Source: Ailanthus altissimus (lineage: Eukaryota > Streptophyta > Magnoliopsida > Sapindales > Simaroubaceae). Taken from it: a DNA stretch of 64,000 nucleotides. Positions 43,796-56,829 of this stretch are shown in pieces. The notes under the pieces are model-generated. The model was not told the DNA's origin and did not search any database. It saw only the letters and a program-made list of their open reading frames with translations. The position numbers and the translations under genes were made by a program. The stretch is from assembly GCA_946807835.1 (NCBI GenBank), contig OX327683.1, positions 811,001 to 875,000 of the forward strand, given 5' to 3'. Every line of letters begins with the position of its first letter. Position 1 is the stretch's first letter.

Positions 43796-44473
43796 TAATA
43801 AACAAAAAAAAATTAAGAAAAAATTACAAACGGAAGTGTCAGATTTAGTTTTTACTTCTTATGTCCCACTGACCAATCCATTTAAGTTATTGTCGGGTCA
43901 AGCTCATAGGTAAACTATCTGTTATTTTTCAATCAATTCATCCACATTAGTAGTAGAAACAAGGATCTGTTGCTCCAAATATGAAAAACAAAATTCTATT
44001 CCACACCTTGATTAAGAAAATAGAGTAAGCAATAAAAATAGGTATTGCCATTCAACAAATTTATAGGTTTCCAGTGGATATTCAGCTAGGTCCAAGAGGC
44101 AATTTAAAAATTTTCTTCCAAGGTACCAAAACCATATTGTAAAGCAATAAAAGCATATGCATAGCAAAACATTATGGATATATGCTCATGCATATATGAG
44201 ACTCGTAATTCTTCTCCTATTATTTTTTCAATCAGGTTTTCCATTGCTAAAGCTGTAGGAATAATATCTGAAACTTGACTTCCTCTTAAATGTGTAGCTA
44301 TTGGCACACACCCCATTAACCCAAGGCTACCCCCCATATATTAAATGAATTTTTGTTGTAGCTAATATTTTTCTTAGATTTTTTATTGCCTCTACAAAAA
44401 CTTTATTTTTTTCAGAACTAGATCTATAAAATATATATATATTTCAAAATCGTCAAACTGAGGTTTCCTTCAT
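43796..44473 (-). pseudogene. LOG-like cytokinin-activating phosphoribohydrolase, full length but disabled (copy c)
   Basis: From an ATG at 44473 the frame reads MKETSV, stop, RF, stop, then YRSSSEKNKVFVEAIKNLRK and IHLIYGG. A small frameshift at about 44340 leads into an open stretch (44104-44337) with GSLGLMGCVPIATHLRGSQV, IIPTALAMENL, GEELRVSYMHEH and DAFIALPGGYGTLEE-like AYAFIALQYGFGTLEE. Beyond a TAA, LNIHWKPINLLNGNTYFYC and the tail QILVSTTNVDELIEK continue to about 43800. This is the layout of LOG enzymes. The catalytic PGGxGTxxE box is changed to LQYGFGTLEE. No intron interrupts the ~220 codons. Confidence 0.82.
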
Positions 44474-44525
44474 AACTACACTCACATTTATCTCGATATA
44501 TAAAAATGTAAACAATGAAGTGTTG

Positions 44526-44536
44526 CATTTATAGAG
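44526..44536 (-). promoter_or_regulatory. Candidate TATA box of LOG-like copy c
   Basis: The minus strand reads CTCTATAAATG, about 55-65 bp upstream of the ATG at 44473. Spacing and sequence suit a plant core promoter. A similar CTCTATATAG element lies in block R of copies a and b. Confidence 0.45.
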
Positions 44537-44539
44537 TAC

Positions 44540-45100
44540 CAAATGATAATATTGATTCTGGTAATCCGATAATTTGTCAGAAGAGATTGAAAAATAAAAT
44601 ACAAATATTGAAAGATAATGATCGACATGCATTATTTAATCAATAGATTTGAATTTAAGATATCTATATGAGTTACCCTACTATTCATAAAACAATAAAA
44701 AAAAAATTTAAAATTAAGGCACATATGTATGTACATGTAGTTGTGATTGTGACTCGCATCTTCCTTTGGTTTTACGTCCAGTAATGGCTTAAATGCTCTC
44801 TATGAGTCAGGGATAGGCTTTCCATCAAATTTTCTTATAAATTGGCAAATAGGTTCTTTTAGAGTTTGTTAGTAAATTATAAACTTTTGGGATATTTATT
44901 TTATAAAATAATTGTTAGATTTGTATTTATAGTTTGTTAGTACATTAGAGATATTATAGTATCGAAAAATTATTTTTTATTAAAAAAAATTAACTAGTTA
45001 AATTAATTTAAATTCAAATTAATATACACTATTCAAAAAATAATTAATTTTTTGGTTTATCAAAATTGCAATAGACACAACAGTCCTCAGGAAAGATTAT
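44540..45100. other. AT-rich intergenic DNA
   Basis: Presumably the upstream region of the LOG-like copy. No gene or repeat seen. Confidence 0.4.
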
Positions 45101-45740
45101 CCTCTACTGAAACCTAATTAAAACTCTCTCAAAACCAAAGTTTACAGTTGCCACCCCATAACACACTTCCACCAGAGAGGGGGCTTAGGCCTCTTCTCCG
45201 GTGGACACAACCACCCTTCTTGCTTATTTCATCTTTTTGTTTCAGCCCTCTTTTTATTAATTTCTCCTGACTTTGCTATCTCTTCATCTCTCCAGCAGGC
45301 TTTGCCGTCCAACGACATGCTGTTCCAGCCATCAAAGGCTTAACGGATCTAGCCACAACAACCAACAAATCTTTTTCGACTTTGTACAATGGCATATCTG
45401 TCACTCTTCTCGCCGAACATCATTGCACATCTTTCTCTATGTCGACTCATGGGCCTGTGAATTTTCAAGGCACCTTTGCTGGCATTCCTCTGTGTCTGAT
45501 CTTCTTGTTTCGTGGCTCCTTTTTGATCACTGTAGCTCATCAATGCATGTTGTGGTGCTCGCCGCTTGTGAAGTCATGACAACCATATCTCTGCTCTTTA
45601 CTACCTTCTATTCCAGTCCCTCGCTGAGGCTAAGCACCGTGGAAAGCTGTCGCCGTTATTCAAGCATGTTATGCTTTCCAGCCATAGCTCTGCTCCAAAA
45701 AGATGAGGTATTGTTCTTTTTTTTCTCTAAAAAGTATTCT
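45100..45740 (+). other. CT-rich, GC-richer insert resembling the 5' part of the non-LTR element
   Basis: The stretch 45165-45230 (CACCAGAGAG, then GGCCTCTTCTCCGGTGG) resembles 32710-32750 (GAGAGGCC, then GGCCTCTCTCCGGAGG), in both cases ahead of a CT-rich leader. An open frame of 179 codons (45273-45812) shows no recognisable domain and ends in low-complexity codons. I regard it as a 5' fragment of a non-LTR element, not a host gene. Confidence 0.4.
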
Positions 45741-45812
45741 ACGTGTGTGATATATATATATATATATTTACTTCTATATGCATATAAAAACCCAATACTT
45801 TCTCATTTTTAA

Positions 45813-46680
45813 AAAACTCATATGTATTTTTTTTAGTGAGATATTTCTTTGTCAACTTAACTTATAACCTTGTAAATTACAACAAAATTCACATTAACAT
45901 GATTTTTATTAATATGTAGAAGTAAGCATTATTTTATTTATATTTTTATCAAAATGTTTTGCCATTCCTTTAACATTAGAATATAAATGTACAAAACTTT
46001 CATAAAAAATACAAATGAAAAAAATAATATTTTTAATTAGAAAATAATAAACTTAATATTTATATTGAAATATAAAAAAATGCAAATGTAGGTTCTTTCA
46101 TGTAATCTTGATAAAAACCGATCAATTCTTGAATTGATGTAGATTATTGAATGAAATTCATAGTTTATAATATTCGAAGAGAATAAAATTAAAAATCCAC
46201 CTTTTTAAATCCAACAATTAGAATGACATAGATACTGTGATTTATATACATATATATATATATATAACATTACATCATAGAATTATTTATATTATATAAG
46301 AAATCTGTTAGTACAACAACTAAAGAACCATTAGAAAAATAAAATACTATTTTTACATTTAAGCACGCTCGAAAGCACTCAACTAATATTATATTAGAGA
46401 TCTCTACTAATACAACAACTAGAAAATAACTATGATAATACATCACCTCACACCTGAACATACCTAAAACTACTCTTCTATTACATCGACTAGAGAACTA
46501 TTAGGAAAATACACAATTTCCACACTTAAATACACCTAAAAACACTCTATTAATATTGCATCAAAGATCTACTAGTACAATTACTATAATTACACATCAC
46601 TCCATGCTTAAGCATGCTCGAAAATACTCTCTAAAATAAAAGGGTAGATAAGCACGCCCGAAAATACTGTCCAAAATAAA
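45813..46680. repeat. AT-rich DNA with imperfect repeats
   Basis: From 46290 to 46680, units of about 100-130 bp share AAGCAYGCTCGAAARYACTC and ACTAGAGAACTATTAG-type segments, repeated three to four times. TA repeats lie at about 45756-45766 and 46247-46264. No gene. Confidence 0.45.
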
Positions 46681-46694
46681 AGAAAAATTACTAC

Positions 46695-46790
46695 ACTACC
46701 TTGGCATATATTAGGGATTGAATCCCCGACCCCAAATTAAGGAGGTGCACAAACTGAGTGGGTAAGCACTCAATTGGTATTGTGATCTAA
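46695..46790 (-). other. tRNA-like remnant, possible SINE head
   Basis: The minus strand has an A-box-like CCCACTCAGTTTGTGCA and, about 20 bp later, a B-box-like GGGGATTCAATCCC. Spacing and order resemble the pol III promoter of tRNA-derived SINEs. No clear SINE body or tail is seen, so this is tentative. Confidence 0.3.
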
Positions 46791-46929
46791 TATGTAATAA
46801 TAGTATTGTAGGTGTTAAATAAATGTGTTCAAACTAAAAAAATGGTTTTTTGTTCTTTATAGAAACCATATATCTTCACTCATCAAAATTGAGTTTTTGA
46901 AAAAATAATAATAATTACTAAATAAATGT

Positions 46930-48119
46930 GTTCAAAGTATATACTAGACAGAAATTTTAACCACACATTACTATTATTACATATTTGTCGCTATATAGTT
47001 AAGAATCAAAGATAGACTAGATTAAAAGAGATCAGGAGAGAATCCAAGTCCCTTATGATGAAGTTAAAGTAAATGTTGTTTTGATTAAAGCATGGGAAAG
47101 CTGCCAGTTTCTGATTTTTGTTTATAATTTTATTTTGATTTATCTACTAGATCAAATGATTTTTTTTTGGGAAACAGTGCAGTTACTCTTTTTAGGAAAG
47201 CAATTGGATATTTTTCAAGAAGGGGAACTTATAACAAAAAGGAGACCATTGGTTATTTTGGAAAAACAAATTTAAGATTTAATGATTAAATCAAAGTAAC
47301 AATTTCCCTAATATATTCAAGGTTATTTAGAAACTTTTTATTCATTGTTAAATTTAATAGGTCATAAAATTGAAATAATTATTTAGATAAATAATTTGTT
47401 ATTAATAACAGGGATCGAGTCATCATATGAAGAAGATGTGTTAAGTATATGAGATCGAAAACCTGTTGCTGTACCAATTCGTGGCCATTGCTGCATGAAG
47501 ATGCCCTTACGTTTAGAAATAATCAAATCTCGTTGTTCCATTGGGTTAAGAAGGATTAGGAGTGAGCAGTCCACAATATCTATAACTATTTAATTACCTT
47601 AAAGTCAAATATTCATTAAACATGCTGTCAAGCAGTTAGTTTTGAACAGCATAAGTCTTTTCCACATGTCTATAATTACTTTCCGTGAAGCCTGTTTTCC
47701 CAAAAATTCTCATGAAAGACATGGTAAAATTCTCATGAAAGACATGGTAAGCATGTGTTAAATATATATCTGAACTGGTAAAATTTTCTAATTGCTTAGT
47801 CATCTTTCTTTATCTCAGTTGTACAAATGGCAGTTGAGATTCATTATTTCTACATTCGGTTGGTCATTATTTATTGGTTTGTTTGAAGTCCAAAAAAATT
47901 TCTATTGTTTATTAATTGCATCACCAACTTGAATTTTTGTTATATTACCAATACGAATATTATTTAAAATGTTTAGTAGATGGATCTCCGAATCTGTGGA
48001 GCCAAAAATACGATTAAACCTTAAATACAAAAAATTAATAAACTAATATAATTAACATGTTCTGATTCCAATGCAAATGAATTGGACGCTTTTGTGTACT
48101 AATTATTTTTGGCTCTTAA
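46930..48119 (+). repeat. Empty-site flank plus blocks P and Q
   Basis: 46930-47055 matches the left flank of the non-LTR insertion at 32677. 47065-47660 is block P and 47770-48119 block Q. A 25-bp tandem duplication (AAATTCTCATGAAAGACATGGT-type) lies at about 47704-47750. No gene. Confidence 0.6.
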
Positions 48120-48850
48120 TGGTTGAAAATTAATAATTCAACAATTATATATGAGTATGAATTAAAATGAATATTAAATAAAGAGTTTAAAAAAGTCTAA
48201 TACATGAAGACTGTGCAAAGAAATATGTAAAACAAAAAGCTAAAATAATAGTTACTGTTCACACAGCAGGTATTGTTCCCATATCACTATATGTGCAAGA
48301 ATTGTTCATGTAACAATTTATGAGTATTTCATGTTTTGGTTCAATTGAATTCTTTAAGTGAGATTTCAATTCCTAAAAATATAGAATCTTATTCCAACTA
48401 GATTTAGGATTTTTAAAAACTTTATAAGTACTATCTAAATCTTTATAAATCCTTAGAAATAGTCAAGTATTTAAAGCATCAAGTTGTAAACATAAGAGAT
48501 GATAGCGGCATTAGGTAGGTACTAAGTGTATGGTTCACTAGGGTATAATTTTTAAGGGTGTCTTTGTGTAAACAAAAAGAGCACTAAAAGATCCATTTAA
48601 AAGTGCTCGGTCTATTTTTGTATTCTTTGGGTTAAATCTCTTATGAGGTACGAGAGTTGCTAAGAGGTCTTATAAGGATTATAGTGATCTATGAGATATT
48701 TAGAGGTTTACAATAAGAGATACTAAGAAATCTTATAAGATCATGATCTAGGAGATATTTTATGATTTGATTAATAAAAGAAGCTGGATTATAGATTCAC
48801 CGATGATGAATATACCTTGATTAAATGTCTAAAACTATTTAATTTTATTT
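48120..48850 (+). mobile_element. Family-D LTR, solo or truncated
   Basis: It begins TGGTTGAAAATTAATAATTC and is collinear with the LTR at 51313-51948: CAAAAAGCTARAATA, TGTGTAAACAAAAAGAGCAC, AGTGCTCG, TTAATAAAAGAAGCTGGAT. The right end is indistinct. It sits between block Q and what would be block R. Confidence 0.6.
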
Positions 48851-49049
48851 TTCCTATAACTAACCAATTTACGCATTAGTAAAATCAACAATTACCGTTC
48901 CCCCTAGTAAATTCATAATAGCTAAAACTCTGATGACATAGTTTTGTGGAATACTGTCTATCCCTCTTTACTTCAGTTTTGTAATTAAGGATTCTCCTCA
49001 TCTTGTTTAAGTTAATATATTTCACTTTTCGATAACAAAAATAAAAAAA

Positions 49050-49732
49050 CTCATCATATGGAGAGGATGTGTAAGTATATGAGATTAAAAACCAGATGTT
49101 GTACCAATTCGTGGCCAATTCTACATGAAGATGGCCTTACGTGAAGTAATCAAATCTGGTTGTTCCATTGGGTTAAGAGATTAGCAGTGTGCAGGCCACA
49201 ATATCTATAACTATTTAATTACCTTAAAGTCAAATATTTACCAAAGTAGGGATCAAAATAAATTACAAAGCAAGCACAAATGCATTTAGTTTTGAACAAC
49301 ATAAATTTTTTCCACATATCTTCAATTATTTCCCGTGAAGCCGGTCTTGCCAAAAATACTCATGAATGATAAGGTAAACCTATGTTAAATATATATTTGA
49401 ACTAGTCAAGATTTCTAATTACTTAGTCATCTTTCTTTATCTCAGTTGTACGTATGGCAGTTGAGATTCATTATTTTTATGTTTGGTTGGTCATATGTCT
49501 ACAGCTGCTTGCATTTATTGTTTTGTTTGAAGTCCAAAACAAATTTCTATTGTTTATTATTGCATCACCAACTTGATTTTTGTTATTTTAAATGATATAA
49601 ATATTATTTTAAAAGTTTTGTAGATGAATCCGAATCTGTGGAGCCAAAAATAATATTAAACCTTGAATAAAATAAATTAATAAACTAATTTAGGGATCGT
49701 TTTCTAATGCAAATGAATTGGACCAAAAGATT
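49050..49732 (+). repeat. Blocks P (partial) and Q
   Basis: Copies of 47410-48119. The Q copy ends at GCAAATGAATTGG, where the family-D element begins. Confidence 0.6.
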
Positions 49733-52027
49733 TTTTTGAAAGTGCTCAAGTTATTCTTGTATTTCTTATATTAAAATAGGGTATGAGATACTAAGAGATA
49801 TTGTAAATATCATAGTGATCTAGGAGACACTTATAGGTCTATAATGGGAGAAACTAAAAGGTTCTGTAAGATCATGGTAATCTAGGAGATGCTTTGTATT
49901 CTGATTAATAAAAAAAGTTGGATCATAGATCCTCTATAAAATAGGCGTTTTGGCCGAACCATGTATATCTTTTGTCTTATAGTTTATTTCTTTAACTTTA
50001 TTGGTATGTTAATCTTTTATGTTCTTAATTATTTGTGAGTTAAGATTTTTACACGTATATAAGATTAAAAGTTATTAGCGCAAAGGCTAATCTCATTGAG
50101 AGATTAGTACTATGGTTGATTTTTTTCTTCAACAAACTAGTATCAGAGCTATGACTGAGTTAATACTTAAAGGGTGTAGATTGGAGAGCATAGCTTGATA
50201 CCGAAACAAGCTAATATTAGAGCTTTGGTTGAGGTCCAAATTGCAAAGTATAGGCTACAGAGTCAGATTATAGCAAAGGTTGTCAGCTAAGAGGACTCAC
50301 AAATAAAAGTAGGACATTTAAAAAAGAAGATGATTTTCTTACAAAGGAAAAGGTGATGTCCTTACAAGGAAGTTTTGGGTTAGAGACTACTCTTGAAGAG
50401 ACTACCAAAAAGATGTCATGATCTAGGGCTGAGTTAAAATAATCATTCATATTGGACATAAAATAAAGAATGAAAAAGAAGAACAATCAATATTGAAGGG
50501 CATATCCAAAAGGTGTCTAGGGTATTTGATAAATGATAGTCTAGAAAGAAAGACCAAGATAAAAGAGAAGGTAAATTTGCAAGTCTGTGGGATGATTAGA
50601 CAAACAATTTGATAGCATGATAGCTTCATCAAGAATGTGTGTTTGATGAATGAACTATTTGGTATAGGATATAATTTTCATAAAAGTTATGGAGAATCAT
50701 ATCTACCAATGGTAGCTCCATTAAGGGTTGAGATATGAATTTTGCTAAATTATATGAGATTGGTGAAATAAGATTAAGGTTACATTGTAGATAGGCAATG
50801 GAGTAACTAGGTATGAGATTTGTTAATGATCTCATAAAACTGAGTGGACTTGAGACTGCTAAAACAAGTACAAATATTCATGAAAGGAAAAAGAAGAAAT
50901 ACTGAAGGGGATAAAAAAATTCTAGGAGTGTGAAACACAGAGGGAGGTTATATACTTAATGAAAAAACTTGTATTGTTCGACATAGGTTATTGATATGAT
51001 GTAGACTATAGAGCAGCTATAAAATTATCTTATAATGTGGAAGGGGTCGAAAGAGAATGTAGGGGAAGGGTAATAATGGCAAGAAAAGATTTTCAACCAT
51101 TAAGGGAATGTGGTTATGGTGTCTTCAGGATATGAGAGATCATAATATTAGGGCTACCTTAGATAATCAGGATTCAAGAACCTTTGGAGATGGTAGTTAC
51201 ATGCTTTAGTTGAGTTTGGGACTTGATTGGAGAGAACGCTAGAGAGCATTACTTTAGGATGATATGATGTTGGTTAGCTTCGTGGATAGAGATTTTGAAT
51301 CAATAAAGGGTATGTTAAAAATTAGTCATTCAACAATTATGTAAGGCATGAATTGAGATGGATACCAAATGAAAAGTCAGCAAGAAGCTTAGAATGCAAA
51401 GATTATGTAGAGGAATAAGCAAAACAAAAAGCTAGAATAGTGGGTGTTGTTCACGCATTAGGTATAATTGACACAATAGTGTTTGCACAGCAACTTATGG
51501 GTATGTTCTGTTAAGTGCATGGTGCATTAGGGTGTAACCTTTAAGGGTTTCTTTGTGTAGATAAAATGAGCACAAAAAGATCCTTCTGAAAGTGCTCGAG
51601 TTATTCTTGTATTCCTTAGGTTAAATCTCTTATGTGAAATAAAAAATACTATGAGGTCTTATAAAATCATTGTGATCTATAAGATACTTTGTGATTTATA
51701 AAATACTTTGTGATCTGATTAATAAAAGATGTTGGATCATGAATCTCCCGTAGACATAGGCATTTTGACTAAACCTTGTATATCTTATATCTTATAGTTT
51801 GTTTTTTTTATCTTTATTGGTGTGCTAATATTTTATATTCTTAATTATTTATAAGTTAAAATTTTTGCACGGGCATAGAATAAAAGGGTATCAACGCAAA
51901 GTTAATCTGATGAAGAGATTAATGTTAAAGCTGATTTCTCTTTCAATAAACTAGTATCAGAGTTGTGATTGAATTAATGCCTAAAGTGTATTGATTCAAG
52001 ATTGTAGCTTGTGACCACAATATTACT
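49733..52027 (+). mobile_element. Family-D LTR element in tandem form, non-autonomous
   Basis: A left-truncated LTR ends CTTCAACA at 50134 and is followed by the PBS TAGTATCAGAGC (50138-50149). An internal region of about 1.18 kb has no recognisable gag or pol and many stops. A purine tract AATAAAGGG precedes a full LTR (51313-51948). After that LTR the PBS and leader start again (51951-52027), so two element copies lay head to tail and share an LTR. Lack of coding capacity makes it a LARD- or TRIM-like element. Confidence 0.65.
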
Positions 52028-52029
52028 TT

Positions 52030-53455
52030 TTAATAGAAAAAGATTATTAGTTCAGTCTCTTATTTTACTTAAGTATTTTTATTTAAGTTATATTATTTTA
52101 AAATAAGACTTTAATCCCGTAAAAATAATTTTATTAAAATTAATTTTTATAATGATGTTCTTGTCATTTAATCTGATATGATATAATCTTAAATAAAAAG
52201 CTGTCACTAATTAATTCAAGATCTTTATTTGTTAAATATAATATATCTACATATATATATATATTAAAATGATGAAAGTGGCCCCCCTTGCTAAAAGCAA
52301 AATCTACAGTAAAGCTAGTGTTAGCTTAATAAATTTTTTTAAGCAAAACACAGCAATGCGAAGAATTTATAAAAAAATTAAAATAGAAAAAGAACTAACA
52401 TTTAGGGGGCTTAAAGCGCCTTACTATGTAATAAACTCATAGAACACGAATAGAGATTATGGAGGATAAATTTTCAAAGTTAAAAACTTATAAATGTTAA
52501 ATTAAAAGTTTTAGGTTAAAATGTCAAGTTTGTAAATTGTAGGGCTATAGTTTAATATTTTTAATTTTATAGAAAAATATATATGCAAAATATTTATTTA
52601 TTTAAATATATTTTAGCTAAACTGCCACCTCAGAATTAAATTTGTAAAAGAAATTTTAAAAAAAAAGAAGCATTAATTTAATCCTATAAATTGAGATATT
52701 TAGAAAAAAACAAAGTTTAATTAGATAAAATATTAATTAAAGAGTCGGTATTAATATTAAAGATAAATATCAATAAAAATTAAGAAAGCATAATATATTG
52801 AGTTAAATACTTTAATTTGAAAGTAACCTAATTAGTTATTCTAAATATTAATACCCCTATATTTATCAATTTAGCCTACTCATTGATATTGAAGAAGAGT
52901 TAAGCATGATACGCTGCCACGTACCTCTAAAAAAAATACATAATACAAAGTGATGGACTGATAACTCTCACATGTATAAGATTCTTCAATTAAAAAAAAA
53001 AAACTTATGACGTAAGTTAACCGTTCGAAGAGATTGTATAAAAGAGATTTTCAACTCAAATGCAGAGACAAATAAATGAATCTTAAGTACAGACATAATT
53101 TTTGAACTATTTTCTCTATCTTTTGCCAAGAATACTGACTAAAGCTTTTATTAAGATTTATCAACCCAGGCCTACCATGACAAGGTACTCTCCATTAAAC
53201 AATAATGCTGCCCACATTTTGTTGATAAGGGCTTGACCGGACAGTATTAGACATAAAGTTGATTCTTTATTAGCTGGAAACTACATCGTCACTTAACAAG
53301 AACGTAAATAGGCATAAAGTTGATTTCGACGGGGTGTGTGAGCTATATAATCAATAATTCATATGCTCAATAAAAACCACCTCTTTAACATTTATCTAAT
53401 AGTTAAACTATTTCTTTCTTTAGAGATTTATTAGCACAACTGAGATAAAATATTA
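52030..53455 (+). repeat. Duplicated block R, copy c
   Basis: Diverged but collinear with 10100-11580, ending at GAGATAAAATATTATTCAT. No LOG remnant follows; broken copia sequence abuts instead. Confidence 0.6.
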
Positions 53456-54650
53456 TTCATACTTACGTAAACTCGAATATACACATATAGTAGTGGTGAC
53501 AATTTATATAAACATATCATATTTATGTCATGTCAGTAAAAGTTATTAGCAAACTAAAACTATTAATTTAATACACATATCAGTTTGTTTCTTTATCTCA
53601 TGTCAATTTTTTTTTAACATTTCAAAGGTTTCCAACTTGTATCTTATCAATAAAAGGTTTTAACTTATGTTTCATCAAAAATATATATCTATATCATGAC
53701 AAATCTTTGATAAAGATGACGAAATATAAAAATCTATCTATAATAGTGTGATTCATTAGATCATTTACATTATTATATACTAGTTATAATAAATCAATGG
53801 CTTGGTGTCTGACAATTGCTAAAGTAGATTTTGTCATCTTTTCTTAAATAAAAGATTCACAAATTAGATAGGGTTCTATGATAAGATCAGGTTTAAACAT
53901 CCTAAATCTTACAGGTCAGACGTCTCACATCTATATGACCTAATCTCATATATTACAATTCTGTGTTATTCGAAGTTTCCAATATACTTATATTATTCAC
54001 CTAAAAGGTTTATCTTCTTTATAATACTTTATTTTGAACAGTTATGTGTACAGTGTCCAACTGCACCACAATGAAAAAAATTTCCATTGCATTTGTTTTC
54101 ATCCTGTGATTTAGATATATCAAATATTTCTTTTTATATAGAGCACAATACTACTTGTACAATTTATGTGTATATACACGCATTGAATATCAATAAATAT
54201 CGAAGCCAAGATATATTATTTGACTCTCAAATTATCCTTTATTTATTTCTAATTTCCACCTCTTTTGAAGAATATTATAAGAAATACCTCTTATTATCTT
54301 TAGAACAATTTTAAATTTCATCAGTTAGACATAATTATTTTTTAGTATTGTATAGTTGATATGCATCTAATAGTTTATCTAATAGATTGCACATACTTAT
54401 CTTATCTCTCTAAGATAGAATAAGAGATACTTAAAGGAACATTTCTTATCATTAGCTAATAATGCTTTAGATCATTAATATAGCTAGTATATGTTTCTGA
54501 TCTAAAGACGTATTCCCATTGTTTTACATATTCACTTTAGTCTCTCAAATGAAAAAATAAAAATTTAAACACTTTAAATTTTACAGTAAAAAGTAGATCC
54601 AATTAACATTCTACTTCGACCTCAAGTTTTAGCAATATTAGCCTTCGTAA
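53456..54650 (-). pseudogene. copia gag remnant, minus strand
   Basis: The minus strand at 54042-54092 reads CNGNFFHCGAVGHCTHNC, a CCHC knuckle whose first Cys appears as Phe. Upstream, SMCNLLDKLLDAYQLY and similar pieces may be gag helical sequence. The rest is too decayed to assign. It follows the minus-strand TGTTAGGG-type LTR, as gag should follow a 5' LTR. Confidence 0.5.
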
Positions 54651-56130
54651 AAGACAAAAAGTAGATAACTTTTATCAATTGCATCTCATATAACTCTTAC
54701 CATTGACCCTAAACACACTTTATCCTCACACTTTAATCTCATTGATCAATTCCTACCTATAAAAATTCGGTGGGATTATGGAGCTAGTATGGTAGCATCA
54801 ATTCCAGTATAATCAAATTCAGATTTCTTAACACTTGAGTTTTCTCTCATTTAAACAAATATAAAATAAGGACATAAATGAAACATTTTCAAAATTTAAT
54901 TTATATATGACAAAAATAGGGACCTCTTTATAATTTTTACAAAGTTTATTTCCATTAGCGATTGAATGCTTGACATTTATCAACATTTGAATTAGTAACA
55001 AGCCATGCATTTAGCCAAGTGTCTTATATTAAATAATCCTTAATGCCACTTGTCAATCATGCATATTGCCATGTTAGTTAACTACTTTAACTAATAAAAT
55101 ATATGTTTAACACTTAAACCTTGACAAGTGTGTTTTCTGAGAAATCTTGAAATAAACCATGCTTTTTAAAAAAAATTTGGATTGAACCATTCAATCTAGT
55201 TAGCTACCTTAGTGCTTAACGAGTACACTTCATATTATGAGACTCTCTCGGTTTACACCCATTTGTCTTACAGAACTCTTTCGCAAGTCCATGAACATTG
55301 CCCACACACTTGTTACATATATTATAGAATGATATGTTAAACCATACAAGCTGAGGTCAACCATATCATCATCCTTCTGACATATATATCATAGATGAGT
55401 AAATACGTAGATTATCATTGTCAAATCTTTATGCGCTCTACAAAAAACTTATCATTAGATTCATATTTTCATAAACAATATCCGTAAATACTTTTGTGAT
55501 ATTGTTTAACCCTCAAAAAATTCATTTTCTAGGGTTTAATAGTTGTCGCTACGAGACTTTCTCAAATACAATCTCGGAGTATTAAGATATATAATTCACT
55601 TATATGAGCTGACAGATCCATATCTATCCGCACCATACTTCATTAGCATCAGATATACCCAACAATACCTAGAGATTTGACCATAAAAGGTCTTTGACAT
55701 GTGTAGAATGAAAGTATGATGAATCACTCACAAGCCCACTGTAGCGGTCAGGTTAACGGACCATAACTACCACTTAACTCTATAAGACCCTCTATTGACG
55801 ACACTATGGGATATTTATTAGAGATTTTTGTTAGTCTATTTAATACCCAGTTCTCACTGAATACTTGTATGCCTATTCGAGTTTCTGCTTAGGCGACGGA
55901 TTACTAAGACTGATTATCTGAACAATCTAGATATAGCTATATACTGATCCAAAAGGTATACCTATCGACCTTTGTCGGCAATAATAGATTAGGAACGATA
56001 TGTTTGAAAACATTGCTGTGCAATAAAATTTCTTAGCATTATTTGTAACTCCTTGCAACTATGTCATTACTATAATATTTTTAAGTCTTTATCCTAGTTT
56101 AGACAAGGTTTTAACTCTTAGAATTGTTAA
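54650..56130 (-). mobile_element. Diverged TGTTAGGG-family LTR, minus strand
   Basis: The reverse complement aligns with 16550-17550: AGTAATGACATA, TGCAAGGAGTTACAA, CAGATAATCAGTCTTAG, GGTCCGTTAACCTGACCGCTA, ATAGATATGGATCTGTCAGC, CTTCGAGATTGTAT-like. Both termini are indistinct, so the limits are approximate. Confidence 0.6.
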
Positions 56131-56439
56131 CTCTTAATGCTGATTTAAACTCTTTTAGGTTAAATCTAAACTTTTTTAAATCTATAATGTCTAAAAAGTT
56201 ATAAGTTTAGTACCATATAATTAATAATTAAGGATTTAATAGAAATGTTCACTATATAACTATTAAATATTAAATATTCATACAAAATAGAATGAAACGT
56301 AAGCATTATCTTCAACACTTTAAACCACTCATTTTTATACTAGTGAGATATGACTTCCTAAAAGTTTACAAGCTCTCCCCTATCTATAAGCATTATATAC
56401 TAATGTTGTAGATATCTAGAGGAGCGGTGATGCTCTCTC

Positions 56440-56825
56440 ATAGATCTTCTTAATTGAGATTCCACTTATGGATCAAATGGTTCTGGAGGGGCTTGCTCAA
56501 TCTGTTCTGCTGGACCATCATCATCAACTTTGTTATCATAATCTACCTGTGTGTCTCCCCTAAAATCATCATGAACTATAGGTGGAGTAACTGATCTTGG
56601 AATGTCGAAAATAGGAATTTCATCCGGTTTTTGATGCTCCTCATCTTTCACTACCTCATCAACTATCCAATCTTCAAGAAATGTAACATCTCTACTTTAA
56701 TGATTTTGACTCATTAGATCCTATAAAATTTACTCAAATTCTTTATATTCATAACCTAAAAAAATCCACTTCTTAGCATTTTTGTCAAGCTTTTAACCTC
56801 TTATCTTTTAGAATATGAACAAAAG
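56440..56825 (-). pseudogene. copia integrase end and RT linker, minus strand
   Basis: The minus-strand reading has KLDKNAKKWIFLGYEYKEFE, then SRDVTFLEDWIVDEVVKDEE and an acidic, proline-rich linker (open frame 56466-56651). This is the segment between integrase and RT in copia polyproteins. It lies back to back with the plus-strand copia piece beginning near 56830 and would be its continuation if one were inverted. Confidence 0.7.
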
Positions 56826-56829
56826 CCTT

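Noticed and set aside
45273..45812. Open frame of 179 codons as a possible host gene
   Set aside because: Composition is Ser/Cys/His-rich from CT-rich DNA, it ends in a TA repeat, no domain is recognisable, and the leader resembles the non-LTR element. I kept it only as a possible element fragment.
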